Assembly: GCA_966211305.1 (NCBI GenBank)
Contig: CBIHPC010000012.1
Coordinates: 1 to 64,000, forward strand
DNA length: 64,000 nucleotides
Direction: 5' to 3'
From: Niastella sp966211305
GTDB lineage: Bacteria; Bacteroidota; Bacteroidia; Chitinophagales; Chitinophagaceae
Of this stretch, positions 1 to 6,809 are shown piece by piece. The notes under the pieces are model-generated. The model did not search any database. It saw only the letters and a list, made by a program, of their open reading frames with translations, and was not told the DNA's origin. Position numbers and translations under genes: made by a program. How positions within the stretch are numbered: position 1 is the first letter of the stretch; the number at the start of each line of letters is the position of its first letter.

Positions 1-155
1 ACCTGCAAACTAAAAAGTTCGATCCCGAACTGAAATATATTCGCAAGTGGGTACCAGAATTTGAAGAACTCACCTACCCTCAACCCATGGTTGATCATGA
101 AATGGCACGCAGGCGTTGCCTGGAAACGTATAAGAAAGCGCTGGACAGGGGATAG
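1..155 (+). CDS. Deoxyribodipyrimidine photolyase, C-terminal end (partial)
   Basis: The window opens inside a reading frame (codons begin at base 3) that ends with TAG at 153-155. The 50 visible residues include KKFDP, YIRKWVPE, YPQP and VDHEMARRRCLETYKKAL. This is the typical last stretch of class I photolyases and cryptochromes, which use FAD and light to split pyrimidine dimers in DNA. The catalytic FAD-binding region lies outside the window, so photolyase and cryptochrome cannot be told apart. A strong terminator hairpin follows directly. Confidence 0.82.
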   Translation, partial: LQTKKFDPELKYIRKWVPEFEELTYPQPMVDHEMARRRCLETYKKALDRG

Positions 156-194
156 AAGGTGTGCTACACTTAAAAAGTGTGGCACACCTTTTTT
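156..194 (+). terminator. Rho-independent terminator after the photolyase gene
   Basis: A 15-bp stem (156-170 with 176-190, one wobble pair) closes a 5-nt loop and is followed by a run of T at 189-194. It starts one base after the photolyase stop codon. The minus-strand kinase gene ends just beyond it. On that strand the hairpin lacks a good T run, so it serves mainly the plus strand. Confidence 0.85.
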
Positions 195-200
195 GATCTC

Positions 201-1190
201 CTATTCAGGCAACTGATGAAAGCTATACAGCTTCTTTATCACCAGGTTGATATACCGCTTTAAGTAAGTTTCATTCAGGAATGAGTTGGTCCAGTTTTCG
301 AAGCGCTGGCATTGCACGCCGAGATAAAAGAAATACAAACTTATGCTGGCAACCGGTATCAGTTGCCTTTCTGCTTCAGGAATGGGAGTTACAGATTCAT
401 AACCCTTTAAAAAATAACCGAGCTTTAATTCATACATCCCCGGCTCTTTTTCGGTATTGTAGATCTGCATTATGTAATAGGCAAGGTCGTGCAGCAGCCA
501 GCCGTTACCGCAAAAATCAAAATCGAAGATCGTCACCTCTTCATTGTTATGAATATTCATATTATCGAACCAGATATCGAGATGAACGACACCCTTTCTC
601 AACAAATGCGACGGCGCGTTTAAGTATTGCTGTAACAGGTACGGCTGCACCCGCTGCATCCATTGCATTTCTTCCGTATTGGCAGAAACGAATTGCTTCA
701 GCCATTCAAAAGAATCCATCAGCAGCACCCTGTGGGTGTATTGTACCCGCTGCAGGCTAAGCCCCTCCGTTATCTTGTGCATACGGGCCATAATTACGCC
801 CAGTTTGTAATGAAGGGTTTCAGAAAAGTTAAGTGTCTTCTCGCCTTTTGCATAAGAGAACAACACGCCCATTCGCATGCCTTCAGGCGCGGGAATATGT
901 TGAATGTAATTACCCTTTGGGTTGGGTAAGGCAAATGAAACGGGAATGCCGTTCTCTTTTAACAGATCGAGCAGCTTTAACTCTTCGGCTATTTCTGTAT
1001 CAGTGCGCCAGTTCAAACTGTATAACCTGAAAACATAGTGCTGCATACCATCGGTTACCAGGTAAACATGGTTGATGGCTGCACGAATTAAACGACAGGT
1101 AGTGCCTGCCCCCAAATGATATTGTTGCTGTAGGTACACAGCCAGATGCGGGGCCGACAGCGTTGAGCACACAACGGGAAAAGGTTGCAT
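201..1190 (-). CDS. APH-fold phosphotransferase (kinase-like)
   Basis: This 329-residue protein belongs to the aminoglycoside phosphotransferase/homoserine kinase II fold. The catalytic loop HLDIWFDNMN (about 203-212) supplies the Brenner-type Asp and Asn, and DFDFCG (about 223-228) is the metal-binding DFD motif. An ATP-hinge region with VLFSYAKGE lies near 109-117. Members phosphorylate small molecules (homoserine, choline, antibiotics) or proteins (SrkA/YihE). Nothing here fixes the substrate. The ATG is preceded by an AT-rich stretch with no clear ribosome site, normal for this phylum. The gene stands alone, convergent with the photolyase gene. A resistance role is possible but not indicated by context. 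Confidence 0.8.
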   Translation of the reverse strand: MQPFPVVCSTLSAPHLAVYLQQQYHLGAGTTCRLIRAAINHVYLVTDGMQHYVFRLYSLNWRTDTEIAEELKLLDLLKENGIPVSFALPNPKGNYIQHIPAPEGMRMGVLFSYAKGEKTLNFSETLHYKLGVIMARMHKITEGLSLQRVQYTHRVLLMDSFEWLKQFVSANTEEMQWMQRVQPYLLQQYLNAPSHLLRKGVVHLDIWFDNMNIHNNEEVTIFDFDFCGNGWLLHDLAYYIMQIYNTEKEPGMYELKLGYFLKGYESVTPIPEAERQLIPVASISLYFFYLGVQCQRFENWTNSFLNETYLKRYINLVIKKLYSFHQLPE

Positions 1191-1359
1191 AGATGTTTAT
1201 TTTTTAATATCAGCGATTTGAAAATACAATCCCGTGAATGGGATTATGGGAGCAGAGGCTGATAAAGAAATGGCAGCGTGCAGAAGACCCGGTTAGCAGA
1301 AAAGGTCCCGACCTTAAATAGGGGGCGCGAATATAATAACAGTTTTTGAATTGGGGAAG

Positions 1360-1409
1360 AAAATAAAAATGCCGAACGCTGAAGTGAATTTACTTCGGCG
1401 TTCGGCATT
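1360..1409 (-). terminator. Terminator of the small lipoprotein gene, built from 7-bp words
   Basis: An 18-bp stem (1368-1385 with 1392-1409, one wobble) has a 6-nt loop. On the minus strand it is followed by a T-rich run (1361-1368). It lies 24 bases past the lipoprotein stop codon. The right arm is the beginning of a 7-bp periodic array. Confidence 0.75.
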
Positions 1410-1432
1410 CAGCATTCACTATTCGATATTCT
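1398..1432. repeat. 7-bp periodic array (GCGTTCG/GCATTCA words)
   Basis: Five exact heptads run up to the stop codon of the lipoprotein gene: GCGTTCG, GCATTCA, GCATTCA, CTATTCG and ATATTCT. The first part doubles as the terminator arm. The same words recur at 4880-4934 and 33914-33955. Confidence 0.75.
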
Positions 1433-1888
1433 TTAGTGCTGCGCCATTCTGTTGGCGGTGCTGCGCAGTTTGTAGTAATAATCGTCAATATCCTGGCCCG
1501 ACCTGCCGGTCAATGCAGAACCATATGATTCGGGCTCAACCGAGTATGTTACACAGGCTTTGTCGTATTTACTGCCCGTTGCGCGGGAGGAGAACCAGGC
1601 ATGCAGGATCACATCTTTCTTACTCAGGAAAAGTATTTCACCGGTTGAATCGCATTTGACCTTTTGTTTGGGATCGCGCTTACCGGTGATCAGTTCTTTG
1701 TAAATATCAATTTCTGTTTGATCTGTAATTGATTCAGCCAGCGTATCGCCATGGTTAAAGAATTTAAGCTGAATTTTATCCACATCCTTAAGGAGATCGG
1801 CGAAGTATTTTTTGCCTTTGTTCTTTTGTGAAACAGGGCTACAGGCGACCAATGTGAAAAAGGCTAAACCAAGGGAAACATTTTTCAT
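1433..1888 (-). CDS. Small lipoprotein of unknown function
   Basis: A 151-residue protein starting at the ATG at 1886-1888. Upstream in-frame ATGs would add 22 residues ahead of the signal peptide and were not chosen. The N-terminus MKNVSLGLAFFTLVACSP is a lipoprotein signal with lipobox LVAC, so the product is probably lipid-anchored in the envelope. The mature part is hydrophilic with no domain I recognise. It contains two internal Cys that could pair. It lies upstream of its own terminator and shares a strand with mqnD and mqnB, but nothing ties it to menaquinone synthesis. Confidence 0.65.
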   Translation of the reverse strand: MKNVSLGLAFFTLVACSPVSQKNKGKKYFADLLKDVDKIQLKFFNHGDTLAESITDQTEIDIYKELITGKRDPKQKVKCDSTGEILFLSKKDVILHAWFSSRATGSKYDKACVTYSVEPESYGSALTGRSGQDIDDYYYKLRSTANRMAQH

Positions 1889-1983
1889 ATAAATACTTTT
1901 ACAGCAAGGCACTCGCTTTACAACCATTCGCCCCGGTTCAATGTGCATTGGCATTCTCCTGTTTTAGCAAAGCGCATACCATA

Positions 1984-2823
1984 CTACTCAACCTTTAAAA
2001 AGATATTTTCGGCAGTTGAGTTTACCTGTTTTAATTGCCTGTAAATATGCAGAAAAGTATTCACTGCCGCTTTACCATCGGGCCCCAATTGCAAAGAATA
2101 GTTATTCACATACAGATCGATGTGTTGGCGCATTACCGATTCACTCATTTCCTGTGAATGTTGTTTTACATATTCAGTTATAAGCGGATAATTTTTGAAC
2201 GCAAATTCAAGACTGCGTTTAATGAGGCTATCTACTTTATGTTGCAGGGCTGTATCGAAGGTTTTCTTCATTACAATACCCCCCAATGGAATGGGATTAC
2301 CGGTTTGCCGTTCCCAGTATTCACCGAGATCAACCAGTTTGTGCAATCCTTTCTGCTGATAGGTGAACCGGTTTTCGTGAATGATAACGCCCGCATCAAC
2401 ATCGCCATTCAGCACGGCATCTTCTATTGCCGAGAAGATCATGAATTTCTTTTTTGCCGCCTGCGGGTATGCCAGTGAGAATAACATATGAGCCGTGGTA
2501 TGTTCGCCCGGAATGGCAATGGTCATTTCATCCACCGCTTTGTTTACCGCACCGGCCTGTTTTGTAATTAATAATGGGCCTACTCCTTTACCCAGCGCGC
2601 CGCCGGCATTTAATACAAGATATCTTTCAAGTAACAACGGCAGCACGCCGTAACTGATCTTTGTAATATCCAGCCTGCCCTGCAATGCCCATTCGTTAAG
2701 GGTTTGCACATCTTCCAGCACGGGCTCAAATGTGAGGCCTGCGGTATCGATCTTTTTATTTACGAGCGCATCGAAAATGAATGTGTCGTTTGGGCATGGG
2801 GAGAAACCTAGCGTAAGTGTCAT
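1984..2823 (-). CDS. mqnD: 1,4-dihydroxy-6-naphthoate synthase MqnD
   Basis: A 279-residue periplasmic-binding-protein-fold enzyme that converts cyclic dehypoxanthinyl futalosine to 1,4-dihydroxy-6-naphthoate in the futalosine menaquinone route. The N-terminal LGFSPCPNDTFIF (about 5-17) is the family signature, and PLGGIVMKK and GEHTTAHML are further family segments. Length is usual. It starts at the ATG at 2821-2823 and lies about 100 bases downstream of mqnB on the same strand, so the two probably form one transcript. Menaquinone is the respiratory quinone of this phylum. A polyprenyl synthase that could supply the side chain lies at 46750. Confidence 0.93.
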   Translation of the reverse strand: MTLTLGFSPCPNDTFIFDALVNKKIDTAGLTFEPVLEDVQTLNEWALQGRLDITKISYGVLPLLLERYLVLNAGGALGKGVGPLLITKQAGAVNKAVDEMTIAIPGEHTTAHMLFSLAYPQAAKKKFMIFSAIEDAVLNGDVDAGVIIHENRFTYQQKGLHKLVDLGEYWERQTGNPIPLGGIVMKKTFDTALQHKVDSLIKRSLEFAFKNYPLITEYVKQHSQEMSESVMRQHIDLYVNNYSLQLGPDGKAAVNTFLHIYRQLKQVNSTAENIFLKVE

Positions 2824-2860
2824 TATAACTATATACTTTATTATGTGGTTTTATTAATAC

Positions 2861-2888
2861 GTTGCAGATTACGGGTTACAGGGCCTGC
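2861..2888. repeat. 7-bp periodic spacer between mqnB and mqnD
   Basis: Four consecutive heptads, GTTGCAG, ATTACGG, GTTACAG and GGCCTGC, lie in the 101-base spacer. The GTTACAG word recurs at 3618-3651, 10430-10457 and 26607-26634. Confidence 0.6.
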
Positions 2889-2924
2889 CCCGCGAAGCCG
2901 GGTACGGTTACCGGTTTCTTTTAT

Positions 2925-3590
2925 TTACATAGCATTATCAAAATCACCACTCACAATTTGAACCAATTTTTCATTCAGTTGCTCAATCGCCTCCTTCATT
3001 TTCCATTTACTTTTATCGCGTTCGCCAACAAAGTTCGATATGGCGCGCAATTGCATATATGGAATTTTTTCCATCAATGCTATATAATGAAAAGCTGCGC
3101 CTTCCATCGACTCAACAACCGGCCGGTATTTTTGTTGCAGTTGCCGGATCCTTTCAGGGCGGGTGGTGATCTCGCTGATGGTAACCGCTTTTACCAGGGG
3201 TAATTTCTGTTGCTGCAGCAGATCGATATGGTTATTGAGAAGACCTTTATCTGAATAAGGGTCAGTGATCCGGGGCAGTCCCAAATCGAACACATCTTTA
3301 AATTCATTATTCTCCTCCACGCCAAGGTCGCCGCTCACTTCTTCGTTTACCAGCACCAGGCATCCCGGCGGATAATCGGTAGAAAAGCTGCCGCCTATTC
3401 CGGCCTGAATGATGATACCGGGCCGTTTTTTCTCAATGGCTTTGGTAAGCCAGTAAGCCGTGCTCATACTGCCGATGCCCGCTATCAGCACATCGAAACG
3501 GTTGCTGCCAATAATATGATCCCTGTTGGACAAAAAGTTTATAGTGGGTTGAATTTCAAAGCTTGTAGCAGCTAAAAGCAAAATATCCAT
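2925..3590 (-). CDS. mqnB: Futalosine hydrolase MqnB
   Basis: A 221-residue nucleoside-phosphorylase-fold hydrolase that removes hypoxanthine from futalosine (or acts on the related aminofutalosine). GIGGSF (about 64-69) and VESMEGAAF (about 159-167, with the substrate-binding Met-Glu) are the typical nucleosidase motifs. SNFVGERD (about 185-192) holds the base-binding Asp region. The family resembles MTA/SAH nucleosidase (Pfs). Pairing with mqnD supports the futalosine assignment. It starts at the ATG at 3588-3590 and is the first gene of the probable mqnB-mqnD transcript. Confidence 0.9.
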   Translation of the reverse strand: MDILLLAATSFEIQPTINFLSNRDHIIGSNRFDVLIAGIGSMSTAYWLTKAIEKKRPGIIIQAGIGGSFSTDYPPGCLVLVNEEVSGDLGVEENNEFKDVFDLGLPRITDPYSDKGLLNNHIDLLQQQKLPLVKAVTISEITTRPERIRQLQQKYRPVVESMEGAAFHYIALMEKIPYMQLRAISNFVGERDKSKWKMKEAIEQLNEKLVQIVSGDFDNAM

Positions 3591-3617
3591 GGTACAAAGC
3601 TAAGGGGAGAAAGGCAA

Positions 3618-3651
3618 GTATCAGGTTACAAGTTTCTGGTTACAGGGCCAT
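3618..3651. repeat. 7-bp periodic array (GTTACAG words)
   Basis: Heptads GTATCAG, GTTACAA, GTTTCTG, GTTACAG and GGCCATA follow one another without slippage, upstream of mqnB in a 373-base gene-free stretch (3591-3963). Confidence 0.6.
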
Positions 3652-3709
3652 AATTCACAGCCGGTAATTAAAGACACGCTATCATGGTCAGGCCCCCTGC
3701 CCCTGCACC

Positions 3710-3850
3710 TTTTGCCTTCCGCCATGTGCCTTTGCCATTGAGCCTTTGCTTCTCTTTTATGCCTTTTTCCATTCTGCCTTTTGCCCTCTGTTTTTTGCCT
3801 TTAGCTTCTTGCCTTCGCCTTTTTCACTTTGTGCCTTTGTCCAGACCTTC
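3710..3850. repeat. Pyrimidine-rich quasi-heptad array (TTTTGCC-like words)
   Basis: About 140 bases consist almost entirely of C and T, with GCC or GCT recurring at spacings of 6-8, mostly 7. Examples begin at 3714, 3721, 3728, 3734, 3742, 3748, 3761, 3776, 3783, 3797, 3804, 3811 and 3817. The short reading frames across it have no protein-like composition. The strand asymmetry (pyrimidine on plus, purine on minus) is extreme for this window. Confidence 0.7.
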
Positions 3851-3910
3851 CGCCTTTATCCCTTAAATTCTCCATCCTGTACCCATAACCACCATCCCGG
3901 GCCTTATTCA

Positions 3911-3942
3911 TTGACGCTTCTGCCTGCTATATCTTACCTTTG
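3911..3942 (+). promoter_or_regulatory. Bacteroidota-type promoter of the pterin module
   Basis: TTGACG at 3911 and TACCTTTG at 3935-3942 match the -33 and -7 (TAnnTTTG) elements with about 20 nt between. The expected start of transcription is close to 3949. This supports the ATG at 3964 rather than an in-frame codon at 3940, which would lie in the promoter. Confidence 0.65.
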
Positions 3943-3963
3943 CGGCAAATTTTCACGACAACA

Positions 3964-4374
3964 ATGGTGTATCTGACTCGTGTTGAACACTTTAATGCCG
4001 CCCATAAATTGTACAACCCCAGGTGGAGCAAGGAACGGAATGAAGAGGTTTTTGGAAAATGTGCCAACGAGAACTGGCATGGCCACAATTACGAACTGTA
4101 TGTAACCGTAAAAGGCCGTCCCAATCCCGATACCGGGTTCGTGTGCGATGTGAAAGCGCTGAGCCGCATTATTAATCAATACGTAACTGAACAATTGGAC
4201 CATAAAAACCTTAATGTAGATGTGCCGTTCATGAAGGACCAGCTTTGTTCTACCGAAAACCTGGCCATTGCCATCTGGAAGCAATTGGAGCCCCATATAC
4301 CGGCCGGTGTGCAACTGCATGGCATTAAGCTATATGAAACACCCCGCATTTTTGTGGAGTATTTCGGGGAATAG
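3964..4374 (+). CDS. 6-pyruvoyltetrahydropterin synthase / QueD family protein, copy 1
   Basis: A 136-residue T-fold enzyme of the COG0720 family acting on 7,8-dihydroneopterin triphosphate. Zinc ligands are His14 (NAAH) and the HGH at 39-41. The catalytic Cys33 sits in CxxxxxHGH (C-ANENW-HGH). Asp79-His80 and Glu125 complete the usual set. The five-residue spacing is that of mammalian-type PTPS (PTPS-II), whereas QueD enzymes for queuosine have CxxxHGH. The function is therefore inferred to be pyruvoyl-tetrahydropterin formation, although the family is known for promiscuity. It is followed by a second copy and folE, which makes the substrate. Confidence 0.83.
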   Translation: MVYLTRVEHFNAAHKLYNPRWSKERNEEVFGKCANENWHGHNYELYVTVKGRPNPDTGFVCDVKALSRIINQYVTEQLDHKNLNVDVPFMKDQLCSTENLAIAIWKQLEPHIPAGVQLHGIKLYETPRIFVEYFGE

Positions 4375-4447
4375 GCAGGTTGTCGTAATTGTCGTGCGCC
4401 CGACATACATACATTTAAATGCGTTTTTACTTTGTATTTTCAATAAC

Positions 4448-4864
4448 ATGAGCAGAAAAGTAGCTGTTTACCGAAAGGAACATTTTAACGCGGCCCACCG
4501 CTTATATAATCCTGCCTGGGATATGGCTAAGAACGATGCCGTGTTTGGCAAATGCAACAATCCCAGCTTTCATGGCCATAATTATGAAATAGTGGTGAAA
4601 GTAACCGGCGAGCCCGATCCGGAAACCGGTTATGTGATGGACATGAAAATATTAAGCGAGCTCATCAGGGACCATGTGCTTGAAAAGTTCGATCATAAGA
4701 ACCTTAACCTCGATACCGAATACTTCAAAACACTGAACCCGACGGCTGAAAATATTTGCGTGGTGATCTACGATCTGTTACGTGAACAAATTGATGCAAA
4801 GCTCGACCTGCAGGTGCGGTTGTACGAAACAGAAAGGAATTTTGTAGAGTATCCGGCGCAATAA
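4448..4864 (+). CDS. 6-pyruvoyltetrahydropterin synthase / QueD family protein, copy 2
   Basis: A 138-residue paralogue of the preceding gene, starting at the ATG at 4448-4450. It has the same set of residues: His17, Cys36 and His42/His44 in CNNPSFHGH, Asp82-His83 and Glu127. The CNNP sequence is close to that of eukaryotic PTPS. The two copies share HFNAAH, FGKC, HGHNYE, DHKNLN and the C-terminal FVEY, but differ elsewhere, so this is an old duplication with possible division of labour. An intergenic gap of 73 bases separates them. One copy may serve queuosine synthesis (pathway genes not seen here), the other another pterin. Confidence 0.83.
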   Translation: MSRKVAVYRKEHFNAAHRLYNPAWDMAKNDAVFGKCNNPSFHGHNYEIVVKVTGEPDPETGYVMDMKILSELIRDHVLEKFDHKNLNLDTEYFKTLNPTAENICVVIYDLLREQIDAKLDLQVRLYETERNFVEYPAQ

Positions 4865-4879
4865 CAGGTGGCTAACCAG

Positions 4880-4934
4880 GCGTTCAGCGTTTGGTGTTTA
4901 GCGTTTGGCGTTTTGCATTCAGCGTTCAGCATTA
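4880..4934. repeat. Exact 7-bp tandem array (GCGTTYR)
   Basis: Almost eight heptads without slippage: GCGTTCA, GCGTTTG, GTGTTTA, GCGTTTG, GCGTTTT, GCATTCA, GCGTTCA and a partial GCATTA. It fills the spacer between the second PTPS-like gene and folE. The words change at only three of seven positions. Confidence 0.85.
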
Positions 4935-4946
4935 TAAAATAAATCA

Positions 4947-5549
4947 ATGGAAATGGCTTACAAAAAAATTGACCAATATGAAGATAAGATCATGCCGGGA
5001 CTGATTCATCATTACCGCGAAACCCTTTCGCTGTTGGGTGAAGATCCCGAGCGGGAAGGATTAGTTAAAACGCCGGAACGGGTTGCCAAGGCAATGCAAT
5101 ACATGACGCAGGGGTATGAAATGGATGCAAGGGCTATTTTAAATTCAGCCAAGTTCAAAGAGAACGTAAGCGAAATGATCCTGGTTAAGGACATTGAATT
5201 ATACAGCCTGTGCGAGCACCATATACTGCCTTTCTTCGGTAAAGCGCATATTGCCTATATTCCCAATGGCTATATTACCGGTTTAAGCAAACTGGCCCGG
5301 GTGGTTGATGTATATGCCCGGCGCCTGCAGGTACAGGAACGGCTTACCACCCAAATACTCGATGCCATAAAAGAAACCCTGCAACCCCTTGGCGTGGCAG
5401 TGGTTATTGAGGCATCGCACCTGTGTATGATGATGCGGGGAGTACAAAAACAAAACTCCGTAACCACTACTTCGGCCTTCTGGGGCGAGTTTGAAAAAAA
5501 TGAAACCCGCAGCGAGTTCACCAAACTGATTTCATCGCGGTTACATTAA
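4947..5549 (+). CDS. folE: GTP cyclohydrolase I FolE
   Basis: A 200-residue enzyme converting GTP to 7,8-dihydroneopterin triphosphate, the entry step to folate and to the substrate of the two upstream PTPS-like enzymes. Zinc ligands are Cys89 and His92 in LCEHHILPF and Cys160 in SHLCMMMRG. GLSKLARVV (about 112-120) and QERLTTQI (about 130-137) are conserved family segments. Length is normal. It starts at the ATG at 4947; an ATG six bases downstream is an alternative. Same strand and short spacers suggest one pterin operon with the two preceding genes. Confidence 0.95.
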   Translation: MEMAYKKIDQYEDKIMPGLIHHYRETLSLLGEDPEREGLVKTPERVAKAMQYMTQGYEMDARAILNSAKFKENVSEMILVKDIELYSLCEHHILPFFGKAHIAYIPNGYITGLSKLARVVDVYARRLQVQERLTTQILDAIKETLQPLGVAVVIEASHLCMMMRGVQKQNSVTTTSAFWGEFEKNETRSEFTKLISSRLH

Positions 5550-5747
5550 TATTAAGTCTGACATATAGGTCGGCGGTCCGACACGGACGGCGGAAGAAGA
5601 AATCTGAAAGAAAAAAATTTAATTAAAACACAGGGTGGGCCTGACTTTGAGGGCAGTTCCACCCTTTTCTACCTCCTGCCCCCTACTTCTTTTTGGATAG
5701 TTAAAACCTTTGTGGCATTTTTGTTTTTTAAACCCCTTTTTTACATT

Positions 5748-6638
5748 ATGACACATGCTTTTGTGTTCCCGGGACAGGGCTCTCAGTTTCCGGGCATGGG
5801 AAAAGACCACTATGAAAACAGCGCTTTTGCGAAAAGATTATTTGAACAGGCGAATGAAATTGTGGGGTTTCGTATTTCGGATATCATGTTTAACGGCACT
5901 GAAGAAGATCTGAAACAAACCAGGGTAACCCAACCCGCCATTTTTCTTCATTCCGTGATCGCATTTAAAAGTATTGATAATGCACGTCCCGAAATGGTTG
6001 CCGGTCATTCACTGGGCGAGTTTTCGGCATTGGTAGCGAATGGCGTATTGAGCTTTGAAGATGGATTGAAACTGGTAAGCATCCGGGCAACGGCCATGCA
6101 AAAAGCCTGTGAAAGCAATCCCTCAACCATGGCGGCCGTACTGGGTCTCGATGACGCCAAAGTTGAAGAGATCTGCGCTCAGATTCAGGAAGAAACCGAC
6201 GAAGTGGTTGTACCGGCGAACTATAATTGCCCGGGCCAGCTGGTTATCAGCGGCAGCATCAAAGGTATAGAAGTTGCCATCGAGCGGCTGAAAGCTGCCG
6301 GCGCCAAACGCGCACTGGTTTTACCGGTAAGCGGTGCTTTTCACTCACCACTGATGGAACCTGCCAAAGCCGAATTATCGAAAGCAATTGAAGCTACCAC
6401 GTTCTATCATCCTAATTGCCCTGTTTATCAAAACGTTGTGGCTAAAGCCGTAGGCAATAAAGAAGATATCAAACAAAATCTTATCGATCAACTCACAAGC
6501 GCTGTGAAGTGGACCCAGAGTATCAAAACTATGATCACCGATGGCGGCGACCATTTTACCGAATGCGGTCCCGGTAAAGTATTACAGGGCCTTATTGGTA
6601 AAATCGACAAAAAGGTCACCACCGATGGTGTTAGCTAA
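5748..6638 (+). CDS. fabD: Malonyl-CoA:ACP transacylase FabD
   Basis: A 296-residue enzyme that loads malonyl groups on acyl carrier protein for fatty acid synthesis. FPGQGSQ (7-13) is the N-terminal signature. Ser88 in GHSLGEF is the nucleophile and His199 in SGAFHS its partner. The C-terminal GPGKVLQGLIGKI is also typical. The ATG at 5748 was chosen because it puts the family start (THAFVFPGQGSQ) at the N-terminus; an upstream frame extension is hydrophobic junk. Its pathway partner fabH is at 10654 on the other strand, not in an operon with it. Confidence 0.95.
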   Translation: MTHAFVFPGQGSQFPGMGKDHYENSAFAKRLFEQANEIVGFRISDIMFNGTEEDLKQTRVTQPAIFLHSVIAFKSIDNARPEMVAGHSLGEFSALVANGVLSFEDGLKLVSIRATAMQKACESNPSTMAAVLGLDDAKVEEICAQIQEETDEVVVPANYNCPGQLVISGSIKGIEVAIERLKAAGAKRALVLPVSGAFHSPLMEPAKAELSKAIEATTFYHPNCPVYQNVVAKAVGNKEDIKQNLIDQLTSAVKWTQSIKTMITDGGDHFTECGPGKVLQGLIGKIDKKVTTDGVS

Positions 6639-6717
6639 ACAAGGTATAAAGGCACAAGTAAAACCCTATGTAATCGTTACCCCGCTTAATCTGCAAACTG
6701 CAAATTACAAGTAATGC

Positions 6718-6760
6718 AAAAGAGGATCAACTTAACCAGATGATCCTCTTTTGTATTTAT
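6718..6760. terminator. Bidirectional terminator between fabD and the S41 protease gene
   Basis: A perfect 12-bp stem (6718-6729 with 6741-6752) has A at the outside of the left arm and T at the outside of the right arm. It sits between two convergent genes and can act for both. Confidence 0.85.
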
Positions 6761-6774
6761 GGCATCAACTCGTT

Positions 6775-6809
6775 GCCTTTATGCCTTTATGCCTTTTTTA
6801 TGCCTTTAT
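6775..6809. repeat. 8-bp tandem words (GCCTTTAT) running into a stop codon
   Basis: GCCTTTAT occurs at 6775, 6783 and 6102+700 (6802), with an 11-base variant at 6791. The last copy contains the stop codon of the S41 protease gene (6806-6808, minus strand). Confidence 0.65.

Noticed and set aside
201..1190. Aminoglycoside resistance gene
   Set aside because: The fold is right but the sequence context (single chromosomal gene, no mobile element) and divergent motifs do not support a resistance call.
3684..3976. Overlapping small plus-strand frames in the pyrimidine tract upstream of the PTPS gene
   Set aside because: Their Phe/Pro/Leu/Ser composition simply follows from C/T-only DNA with a 7-bp repeat.
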